Shown here piece by piece: positions 1-7,899 of a DNA stretch of 11,063 bases (positions are counted from its first letter, which is position 1; every line of letters starts with the position of its first letter). A model generated the notes under the pieces. That model had not been told where the DNA came from. It did no database searches and saw only the letters and a program-made list of their open reading frames with translations. Origin of the DNA: Polyrhizophydium stewartii. Its lineage: Eukaryota > Chytridiomycota > Chytridiomycetes > Rhizophydiales. The DNA lies in NCBI GenBank assembly GCA_027604665.1, contig JADGIZ010000620.1, positions 1 through 11,063 of the forward strand, in the 5' to 3' direction. The position numbers and the translations under genes are program-made.

Positions 1-2267
1 CCGCCGCATCTGCGCAGACGTCCCCGTCTCGGAGCGCCAGGATCTCTTCATCAAGAAGATCCAGCAGTGCAACGTGCTCTTCGACTTCAATGACGCCCTC
101 TCGGACCTCAAGGGAAAGGAGATCAAGCGCCAGACCCTCACCGAGCTCGTCGAGTACGTCTCAAACAACAGAGGCGTCATCGCAGAGCAGGTATACCCCG
201 AGATCATGAACATGGTGCGTCGCGTCTCCCCTGCTGCGCCGCTGCCCCTGCGTTTCCCACGCCCGCTGACGGCGTTCCCCTCGTGCTCTGTGTCTCTCCC
301 GCAGTTCGCGACAAACCTCTTTCGCACGCTGCCTCCCCAGGTCAATCCGTCCGGTGACGCATTCGACCCCGAGGAGGACGAGCCCGTGCTGGAGGCGGCC
401 TGGCCGCACTTGCAGATCGTCTACGAGTTCTTCCTCCGCTTCATCGAGTCGCCAGACTTCAACACCAACGTGGCCAAAAAGTACATTGACCAACACTTTG
501 TTCTCGAGGTGCGACGCCCACGCCCGTCTCCCCGGCCGGATCGCCCCTTTCGTCCTCTCGCCCGCGCAGCCATATCGCCTCAATCCCACACTGACTCTCG
601 GGGACGCTGTTCCTCGCATCGCAGCTGCTCGAGCTCTTTGACAGCGAGGACCCGCGCGAGCGCGACTTCCTCAAGACCACCCTGCACCGTATCTATGGAA
701 AGTTCCTGAACTTGCGCGCCTTTATCCGGAGATCAATCAACAACGCCTTCTTCATGTTCGTTTACGAGGACGAGCGACACAACGGAATCGCCGAAATGCT
801 GGAAATTTTGGGAAGGTGCGCGACGGCCCGGCCGCATCCCCCTGCGCATGCAAGCAGCTCATTCACCTCGCCGCTGACTCGATCAATCTGGTCCTGCAAT
901 CTGCCGCCGCAGCATCATCAATGGTTTTGCCCTTCCGCTAAAAGAAGAGCACAAAGTCTTCCTCACGCGCGTTCTTCTCCCGCTCCACAAGGCAAAGTCT
1001 TTGACCCTCTATCACCCGCAGCTGGCCTATTGCGTCGTCCAATTCCTTGAAAAGGACCCCACTCTCACCGAGGAGGTGCGCCGACCCGCTCCTGCACACG
1101 CTGCTTCCGCCTCCCCCACGCTGCAGCCCGCGCTGACGCTTGCTGCATTCACGCCTCTCCAGGTCGTCATTGGCCTGCTGCGCTTCTGGCCCAAGGTCAA
1201 CTCGCCCAAGGAAGTCATGTTCCTGAACGAGTGCGAGGAGATTCTCGACGTCATGGAGCCGCTCGAGTTTGTCAAGATCCAGGTCCCGCTGTTCCAACAG
1301 ATTGCGCGCTGCGTCGCGAGTCCCCACTTCCAGGTTCGTCGTGCCGTCTCCCCGCACGCATCGCGCTGCGCTCACTCTATGAGGTGCATGCTGACCCTCG
1401 CCCCAAACCGCGACCGCGTCTGCAGGTGGCCGAGCGCGCGCTCTACTACTGGAACAACGACTACATCATCAACCTGATCAGCGACAACGTCAATGTCATT
1501 CTTCCCATCATGTTCTCGGCGCTATACCGCAACTCAAAGACCCACTGGAACCGCACCATCCACGGTCTGGTCTACAACGCCCTCAAGCTCTTCATGGAGA
1601 TGAGCCCCAAGCTGTTTGACGAGTGCACCAACAAGTACAAGCAGAACAGGCAGCTGTGCGTGTCTCTCTTTCGTTCTTGTTGCGCAGCTGCCCCGCGCCA
1701 GCCACGCTGACACCCTTCCCCTGCGCAGCGAGCGCAAGAAGCAAAAGGACCGCGAGGACATGTGGGCGAGGATCGAGACCGAGGCGAACAGCAACGCCGC
1801 CAAAGTGCTCGCGACACCGTCGGCGCACCCCATCGCCGGCCGCGCATCACCCGCCGCATGTGCGTCATCTCGCGCTGTCTCCCCCTGATGGTGCACAATG
1901 TGATTCACACACGCCCGCGCAGACTCGCCCTTTTCGCCGTCATCGGTCGGCGCCGCGGAGCCCATGGACACGGTCATGGACGACGTCATCAAGTCGGAGC
2001 CTGTCGAGGACGACATCCTGTCCAAGGATCTGGTACGCTTCAGGCGTGTGATATCTTCCCCCGCCCCTCTCCGACTTACTCGCTCCGCGTGCGCAGCAAC
2101 AATTCGAGGAGCGGCCGCAACCGCAGCGCTTCAGGCGAAAGTCGGTGCTGCCGGTCGACGAGACGGTGCTCTCGGAGCTCTCGCGGCACAAGTCGCTCGA
2201 GGATCTGATCAAGAGCAAGGCCGCTGCAGGAGGCGCCGCGGGCGGACCGGCCAACCCGGATGACTGA
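1..2267 (+). CDS. RTS1: PP2A regulatory subunit B56 (B'), 5'-truncated
   Basis: B56 subunits bind the PP2A scaffold and catalytic subunits and choose substrates, often through LxxIxE motifs. Proposed exons are 1-214, 305-508, 625-815, 913-1075, 1163-1333, 1426-1655, 1729-1859, 1923-2032 and 2097-2267; read from base 2 they give 527 residues and a TGA with all phases agreeing. The HEAT-like core is recognisable throughout: [112 protein letters not shown]. The [10 protein letters not shown] segment belongs to the conserved LxxIxE-binding pocket of the family. The tail has an acidic stretch, then RRKSVLP, resembling the RRKS-LP tail of animal B56. The N-terminus lies outside the window. Base 17 ends a possible acceptor (tgcgcag), so exon 1 could begin at 18. 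RTS1 is the yeast name, assigned by family. Confidence 0.96.
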
Positions 2268-2488
2268 GCTCGCGGCGGAGACACACGGGCGGTGCCGTGC
2301 GATCGGCAACGTAGACGCCGACGCAGGCACGCCGCGCGACCGTCTCCGCGGGCTCCGCCCGCCTGATTCCCCGCCGCATGTCTGCACCCACCCCGCCAAG
2401 CGCATCTGTCTTGGCTGGACCGGCAGCCTCCTAATCACACAAGCACGCAGCTTGCACGCACATATTTGTCCGCCCGCGGCCAACGTAT

Positions 2489-2558
2489 CACCACCACCGC
2501 CACCATCACCACCATTGCCACCGCCGTCATCGCCGTCATCTTCATCATCACCATCGCC
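2489..2558. repeat. Imperfect trinucleotide repeat (CAC/CAT/CCG/TCA)
   Basis: About 70 bases consist almost wholly of CAC, CAT, GCC and TCA-type triplets, so one strand is nearly free of G outside the CG steps. It lies in the B56-mL44 intergenic region. It inflates open reading frames on both strands (Pro/Ser on plus, Gly/Asp or Met/Val on minus). Confidence 0.75.
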
Positions 2559-2698
2559 AAAACTAGCACATCCATCTGCTCGGTGCAAGCCCGCATGCCG
2601 AGCCAGCTGCATTCTGCAGCCGGCGCCTCTCGCCCGTGCCCCTCCTCCTCTCCCCTCAATCGACCCAGCTCTCTGCCTCGCTGTTTGTTTCTCGGTCT

Positions 2699-2761
2699 GA
2701 CTTCCTTTTTCTTCCTTCTTCTTCGTCTTCGCCCTCCTGCCTCGCCTTCGCTCTCTTCTGG
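2699..2761 (+). promoter_or_regulatory. Pyrimidine-rich tract upstream of mL44
   Basis: This stretch is almost entirely C and T on the plus strand, with repeated CTTC and TTCTT units. CT-rich blocks are common in fungal promoters, especially of ribosomal and housekeeping genes. It sits about 460 bases before the proposed mL44 ATG. A promoter role is inference; it could equally be simple low-complexity sequence. Confidence 0.3.
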
Positions 2762-3222
2762 CACAGTTGCTGCCATTACACTGGCATCTGCATCTGCTGC
2801 TCCCCTGCTTCTTTGCCCACGAGAGAACACACGCACACAAACACAGACGCTGCCGCTGCTGCTGCCCTGTTTCTTGTCGCGCCAGTGGCTGGCAGGTTTT
2901 CCGCGCGCCGACTGCCAGCGGCATGTGTCTACCGTCGATTCTGGCTGCTTCCAGATGCTGCCGCTGACCTGCGTACGGGATGCGCTTGAAAGCGGGGCAC
3001 GCTGGGTGATGAATGCCGAGCCGTGATCGGCGCTCGACGCATTGGCGAAGCTGCCGCCAGATGCCTGTGCACGCAGAGCGGATCGCGGCGGGCTCGCAAC
3101 CGTCGCAGCCGCGTGGCCAGCATCCTTGCGCATGCGGGCGACACGGCCGCGGCCGATCGCCGGCACCCCCCCCCATCACCACCACCGCCCGAGCCGAATT
3201 TTCAGTCCTTCGCTTCACATCC

Positions 3223-3712
3223 ATGTTTGCGGGCCTGAGGACGCTGAGCGCGCGGTCGCTGCAGAGTGCGTACTTGGCCACCGGCAGCGAGCGGGCGAGC
3301 GCGCGACAAGCATGCACCGGCGCGTCGCCGCATGCGCGCTGCAGCGAGGCCGGCCGCTGCACAGGCCTGCCAGCAGCGCGATGCGGCACCCGTCTGCCGC
3401 CGTCGCACGGGGGGAACTCTGCGCCTCCCCCCGTCGTCGCACCCCGTCTCGTCTCGGTGCTCTCTCTCGCCTGTTGCTGATCGAATTTTTTGTCGTGCGC
3501 GGTCGCAGCGGGCGCTGCTGCTGCTGCTGCTGCTGCCCAGAGATCACTGGCGACCAAGGCCGCCAGGACCGCCGCCTCGGCCGCCCGCGCGCCGGCCGCA
3601 CGCGCGTGGAAAGGTGCGACCAGCCTGGCCGACTGCGGCTGTGTGTCTGCGGCTGCGGCTCCCGCCTGCCCGATGCGTGTGCTGATTCGGTGACGCTCGA
3701 TTCGGACTGGCT

Positions 3713-3762
<50 letters not shown>

Positions 3763-5131
3763 ACGCGCGGGGCCTGCTTGCGGCGGCGGCGATGGCGACG
3801 GCGTCTGATTCTATTGCTACTGCTGCTGCTGCTGCCGCTGCCCCTGCGGATCGCGGCGCGGCCCGGATGATGCGAATGCACCTGCGTCGTCGCGCGACCA
3901 CCAGCTGCTGCTGCCGCTGCAGCACCCGCGCGGGCCGCTGCTGCTGCCTCTGCCGCGGCACCCGTCCTCAACCCAGAGGCCCAGCTGGCGGCCTTTTCGG
4001 CGCGCTCGGGCATCTCGTTCGACAACCCCGAGCTGCTGTGGGACGCCTTGACACACAAGTCGTACAGCAGGCTGCGGAACGAGAACTCGGGCGGCCGGTA
4101 CAGCATGCTGGGTGCGTTTGGATCTGACTCCCGCGTCCCGCGCTTGCGTGTGCGTGCCAGTGCTTGCGTGGTGAATGCTGACGCCTGATGCACGCGCTGC
4201 CCTGCGACTCCTGCTTGAATGCGTGTCTGAATTGCGTGCGGTTCACCCTCGCAGGCGAGCAGGTTCTCAAGTTCTATGCCACCGAGTTTGTCCTCGCCAA
4301 ATATCCGCAGATTCCCGCCGGATCGGCGTCGACTATTATCGACTCGTTCACCTCAACACAGGTCCTCAGCAGCGTCGGCAAGGCGCTCGGTGTGCAAATG
4401 ATCATGAGGTGGAAGGTGCGTGAGCCGTCTGTCTGTCGTTTGTGGGCGCGGGTTTGTGTGTCTGGCATGTTGCTGACGGCGCGGATCGTCGCCACGATGC
4501 GATTGGCACGCACGCTCGCCGGCGATCGCGGCTGTGCACAGGGCTCTCTGGCGAAGCTGTCTGAAGCCGCTCCGGCCGGAGAGGCCGTGGTGCGCGCCAA
4601 CGTCACTCAGGCCCTGATTGGCGCCATCTACCAGCACAAGGGCGCCGCGGCCGCCCGGGCGTTTGTCCATGCTCACTTTTTGTCTCGCGCCGTCGACCTG
4701 GACGAGCATCTGCAGCTGTTCATCACGACCAATGTGCCGCGGGCCTTGCTGGCCGTCATCTGCAAGCGGCTCGGCAAGCCCTCGCCCGTGGCCAGGTTGA
4801 TGACCGAGACGGGACGCTTGTCGTCCAACCCCATCTTTGTTGTGGGCATGTACTCGGGCATCGACAAGATTGGCGAGGGATACGGCAGCTCGCTCAGGAT
4901 GGCCGAGACAAAGGTGCGTGCTTTTCTGGCTCGCGGCAATGCCATGGCCGCAGAGGTGTCTGACACGCAGCGTTGTTGCCCGCATAGGCTGTTCGGGATG
5001 CGCTCATGAACCACTACCGCGCCGAGGTCAAGGACATGAAGCTGCCGTCGGATATTAGTATGGACGAGGAGGACAAGATCTCGTTCTTCCGGGACGAGCA
5101 GGCCCTTGCGACCGATGCTGCCGCCGCATGA
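3223..5131 (+). CDS. MRPL3: Mitochondrial large ribosomal subunit protein mL44 (RNase III-like + dsRBD)
   Basis: mL44 is a structural protein of the mitochondrial large ribosomal subunit, made of an inactive RNase III-type fold and a C-terminal double-stranded RNA-binding domain. Proposed exons: 3223-3265, 3509-3613, 3905-4111, 4255-4415, 4542-4913, 4988-5131, giving about 343 residues and a TGA in phase (human mL44 is of similar length). Residues 1-68 are rich in Ala, Arg and Ser with almost no acid, as in a mitochondrial presequence. Residues about 70-215 form the RNase III-like region (NPELLWDALTHKSYSR, YSMLGEQVLKFYATEFVLAKYP). Residues about 260-310 form the dsRBD (SSNPIFVVGMYSGIDKIGEG, AETKAVRDALMNHY). 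An acidic residue expected in the RLEFLGD signature of active enzymes is missing, as in known mL44. Exons 3-6 are firm; the two leader exons and the acceptor at 3904 (an in-frame alternative is 3922) are inferred from phase and splice signals. MRPL3 is the yeast name. Confidence 0.9.
3514..3537 (+). repeat. (GCT)7-GCC triplet repeat in mL44 leader exon
   Basis: Seven GCT triplets followed by GCC. In the proposed second mL44 exon they encode eight consecutive alanines within the mitochondrial presequence. Length variation here would change the leader by whole residues. If the acceptor is instead the CAG at 3538-3540, the repeat would be intronic and act as part of the 3' splice region. Confidence 0.8.
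3716..3762. repeat. (GAC)11 microsatellite with GACGGC flank
   Basis: Positions 3728-3760 are eleven perfect GAC triplets, preceded by GACGGC units. The array falls inside proposed mL44 intron 2 (3614-3904). Read as codons it gives runs of Thr, Asp or Arg depending on frame, and on the minus strand runs of Val, Ser or Arg, which explains several spurious low-complexity open frames here. Confidence 0.85.
3816..3842. repeat. GCT/GCC triplet tract near the end of mL44 intron 2
   Basis: A run of GCT triplets with single ACT and GCC variants follows a CTGAT candidate branch site at 3805-3809. No AG occurs between that site and 3903. The tract therefore lies in the AG-exclusion zone of the proposed acceptor and supplies a discontinuous pyrimidine tract. 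It is one of four triplet tracts within about 440 bases. Confidence 0.6.
3904..3948 (+). repeat. GCT/GCC/GCA tract encoding poly-alanine in mL44 exon 3
   Basis: The start of proposed exon 3 is built from GCT, GCC and GCA codons around a short Pro-Ala-Arg segment, giving two alanine runs just before the conserved mL44 core begins at PVLNPEAQ. The CAG at 3920-3922 inside the tract is a second possible acceptor in the same phase, which would remove six residues. Confidence 0.6.
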
Positions 5132-5394
5132 TCGCTGCCGGCCCTCCCGGCTCCTCCCCACACCCAGCGCCGCCGTCTCGGTGCTCGCCGACCCCGCCCC
5201 CTCCCGGTTTCGATGTGCGACTGTCTCGTCCGTCCATGTCTCCAACCACCAAATGAAAGAATGGATGAATCCGCGCCGAGTGGGGTGTGTGCGTGCCCGC
5301 CGCCTGGTGTCTGCGGCCGGCGTCCGTTGCGGCGGGGGTGGGGAGGCCAGGTCGTGCTCGAGCGCCGCGCCGCCGCTTTGCCCTGTTCTTCACC
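5132..5394. other. Short intergenic region, mL44 to CCT4
   Basis: There are 263 bases between the mL44 stop and the CCT4 ATG. It must hold the mL44 3' end and the CCT4 promoter. There is no clear AATAAA. Upstream ATGs at 5214, 5236, 5252 and 5263 precede the CCT4 start; the one at 5252 opens a frame that runs out of frame past the CCT4 ATG. Whether they lie in the CCT4 transcript cannot be seen. Confidence 0.5.
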
Positions 5395-7870
5395 ATGTCC
5401 GCCGCCCCCGCTGCACACGCCGGCCAGTTCAAGGACAAGGAGAAGCCCGTCGAGGTCCGCTCGTCCAACATCATCGCCGGCCGCGGTAAGCACCCGCGCT
5501 GGCCCGTGCGGCTGCGCTCGCTCGCGCACCCTCTCCCCCGCCCCCGCGCGTGCGGCGGCCGCCGTCCCGTGCAGGGGGGGGGTGTTGCGCCAGCGAGGCG
5601 CCGGTGATCTCGCGCTCCGACTCTGGCCGCGATCCGCCTGTTTCCACCCCCCGAGCGCGAGCGCGCGGAGGGGGTCCGGGGCGGGCCTTGCCGCCCCCCC
5701 GCGGGGGTCTCGCCGCATGCGCCTGCCTGCGAGCGCGTGCGCGCACGACCTCCCCCCTTGCCCGCGCGCTGCCGTTGCTGACCCGCGCGGCCCTGGGTCT
5801 GTGTCTGTCTGCCCGCTCGGCTCGCTCGGCTCGCTCGCTCGCCTGCCGCTTGCGTCGTGCCCCACCACCACTCCCTCGACCGACCCGGCTCTTGACCGAC
5901 GCACGCGCCCTCGCGCACGCTTGCACGCTCGCGCCCTCGCCACGCTCGCTCGTGCGCGCGCCGTGCAGCCGTGGCCAGCGCCATCCGCACCAGTCTCGGC
6001 CCCAGGGGCATGGACAAGATGGTGCGTCCGTGCCGTTGGTGGCTCGCCTGCTCAAAGCTCTGGCCTGACCGATGCACCCGCTGACCCTCGACTGCTGGCT
6101 TGATGGCGGCGCCATGCAACCTGCCGAGTGCAGATCCAGTTTGGCAAGAACGAGGTCGTCATCAGCAACGACGGCGCGACGATCCTCAAGCACATGGCCG
6201 TGATGCACCCGGCCGCCAAGATGGTCTGTTTGAGACGGGGAGATGTTTTGATGCGGGGATGGCGGCGTGGTGCTGACGCTGCCGCTGCCGATGCTGCGCA
6301 TGCGTTGCGGTGCTTGCGTCGCGCAAGCTTGTGGACCTGTCGGCCGCGCAGGACATTGAGGCCGGCGACGGCACGACGTCGGTGGTGGTGCTGGCCGGCA
6401 GCCTGCTCGGCGCGGCCGAGTCGTTGCTCGACAAGGGCATCCACCCGACGACGATTGCCGAGTCGTTTACGCGCGCGGCCAGCAAGGCGGCCGAGTTCCT
6501 GACGGACATGTCGACGCCGCTCGACCTCAGCGACCGCGAGTCGCTGCTCAAGTCGGCGTCGACGTCGCTCAACTCCAAGATTGTTTCGCCGTACTCGGGC
6601 ATGCTGGCTCCGATTGCCGTGGACTCTGTGCTGCGCGTGATTGACCCTGCGACGGCGACCAATGTCGATCTCAAGGACATTCGCCTCGTGACCAAGGTCG
6701 GCGGCACCATCGAGGACACGCAGCTTGTCGACGGCCTCGTTCTTACTCAGAACGTCATCAAGAGCGCTGGCGGCCCCACACGCATGGAGAAGGCCAAGAT
6801 TGGCCTGATCCAGTTCCAGCTGTCGCCGCCCAAGCCCGACGTGAGTGACTGTGTGCTGCGGCCGTTGGCAAAAAAAAACCGCCGGTATGCTGACTGGCAT
6901 GGCGATGTGCGTGTGCACAAACCGTTTGTCGCCACCAGATGGACAACCAGGTCATTGTCAACGACTACCGCCAGATGGACAAGATCCTCAAGGAGGAGCG
7001 CCAGTACCTGCTCAACATCTGCAAGAAGATCAAGAAGACGGGCTGCAACGTCCTTTTGATCCAAAAGTCGATCCTGCGCGACGCGGTCAATGAGCTGTCG
7101 CTGCACTTTTTGTCGAAGCTCAAGATCCTGGCGATCAAGGAGATTGAGCGCGACGAGGTCGAGTTCATCTGCAAGGTGAGGCAGCGCGAGGGGCCGCATT
7201 TCGTGGCGAGTGGCCATGCAGTGCTTTTGCGACCACAGCGGCAGCTAACGCAGTCGCGTCCGCGCAGTCGACGGGCTGCAAGCCGATTGCCGACGTGGAA
7301 TCGTTTACCGAGGACAAGCTTGGCTACGCCGAGCTGGTCGAGGAGACGCAGTCTGCCGGCGCCAAGGTAGTCAAGATCTCTGGCGTCAAGAACGCGGGCA
7401 AGACCGTGTCTGTGCTCGTGCACGGCGCGAACCAGCTTGTGCTGGACGAGGCGGAGCGGTCGCTGCACGACGCGCTGTGTGTGATCCGGTGCCTGGTCAA
7501 GAAGCGTGCGCTGATTGCGGGCGGCGGCGCACCCGAGATCGAGGTCAGCCAGCGCATGATGGAGTACGCCAAGACGCTGACGGGCATGGAGGCCTACTGC
7601 TTCGAGGCCTTTGCGGAGGCGCTCGAGGTGATTCCGACGACGCTTGCCGAGAACTGCGGCCTGAACCCGATTGGCATTGTCACGGACCTGCGCAACCGCC
7701 ATGCGCGCGGCGACAAGACTGCGGGCATCAATGTCCGCAAGGGCATCATTTCCAACATTCTTGAGGAGAATGTCGTGCAGCCGCTGCTTGTGTCGACCAG
7801 TGCCATTGAGCTCGCGGCCGAGACCGTCAAGATGATCATGAAGATTGACGACATTGTTGCTGTCCGATAA
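5395..7870 (+). CDS. CCT4: T-complex protein 1 subunit delta (CCT4), cytosolic chaperonin TRiC/CCT
   Basis: CCT4 is one of eight subunits of the ATP-driven, double-ring cytosolic chaperonin that folds actin, tubulin and WD40 proteins. Exons are 5395-5485, 5969-6021, 6134-6223, 6328-6840, 6939-7175 and 7268-7870, giving 528 residues (human CCT4 is 539) with every phase agreeing. The start has a CACC before ATG, and the leader MSAAP...[11 protein letters not shown] resembles yeast Cct4. Nucleotide-site motifs are present: [10 protein letters not shown] at 39-48, NDGATIL at 60-66, GDGTTS at 91-96, HDAL with Asp396, and GGGAPE at 413-418. Delta-specific text such as [28 protein letters not shown] and [18 protein letters not shown] sits in the apical/intermediate region and matches fungal CCT4 best. 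Intron 1 (5486-5968, 483 bases) is much longer than the other four (92-112). Intron 3 has a weak GTCTGT donor and an AAG acceptor, but the protein join HPAAKM-LVDLS is exactly as in the family. I see no missing catalytic residue. Confidence 0.98.
5486..5968 (+). other. CCT4 intron 1, long and rich in simple sequence
   Basis: This 483-base intron has a textbook GTAAGC donor and a GTGCAG acceptor. It contains a run of nine G at 5574-5582, a C7 block next to a G5 block around 5694-5706 that could pair as a hairpin, and CTCGG/CTCG repeats at 5814-5842. A CTGAC lies at 5778-5782, unusually far from the acceptor, so the true branch site may be a weaker match nearer the 3' end. Joining the flanking exons gives [17 protein letters not shown], the expected family sequence. 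Confidence 0.9.
5814..5842. repeat. CTCGG/CTCG short tandem repeat in CCT4 intron 1
   Basis: Interleaved CTCGG and CTCG units repeat about six times inside the first CCT4 intron. No function is evident. The purine-poor plus strand may help define the long intron. Confidence 0.6.
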
Positions 7871-7899
7871 ATAAAAACAAGCAGGTTTGGTGCTGGTTG
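7870..7899 (+). terminator. CCT4: CCT4 polyadenylation region (AATAAA + GT-rich element)
   Basis: A perfect AATAAA hexamer at 7870-7875 shares its first A with the TAA stop codon of CCT4. It is followed by an A-rich stretch and then a GT-rich block at 7884-7899, the usual order of poly(A) signal and downstream element. The CCT4 3' UTR would be only some 10-20 bases long. The other two plus-strand genes show no such hexamer close to their stops. Confidence 0.7.

Larger units (their letters stand above)
2268..3222. other. Intergenic region between B56 and mL44 genes
   Basis: No convincing gene is seen here. The stretch is GC-rich and low in complexity. It contains a CAC/CAT/CCG trinucleotide tract at 2489-2558, a strongly pyrimidine-rich tract at about 2699-2760, and a run of nine C at 3166-3174. 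The open frames on both strands have skewed composition (Pro/Ser, Arg or Ala runs) and no recognisable domain. It presumably holds the B56 3' UTR and the mL44 promoter and 5' UTR. I see no clear AATAAA after the B56 stop and no clear TATA box. Confidence 0.6.

Noticed and set aside
161..619. Minus-strand open frame opposite the B56 exons
   Set aside because: It mirrors the exon-intron structure of a clearly conserved plus-strand gene and has no domain of its own.
3042..4127. A 361-codon plus-strand frame with long Thr and Ala runs
   Set aside because: It reads (GAC)n and (GCT)n repeats, and over 3960-4111 it is in a different frame from the conserved mL44 exon.
2076..4193. A 705-codon open frame on the minus strand across B56, the intergenic region and mL44
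   Set aside because: It runs antisense to well-supported exons, its text is dominated by Arg, Ala and Gly runs made by the triplet repeats, and it has no recognisable domain. Long chance frames are expected in DNA this GC-rich.
4970..4987. CAG at 4968-4970 as the acceptor of mL44 intron 5
   Set aside because: It leads directly to an out-of-frame stop. The TAG at 4985-4987 keeps the conserved KAVRDALMNHY join.
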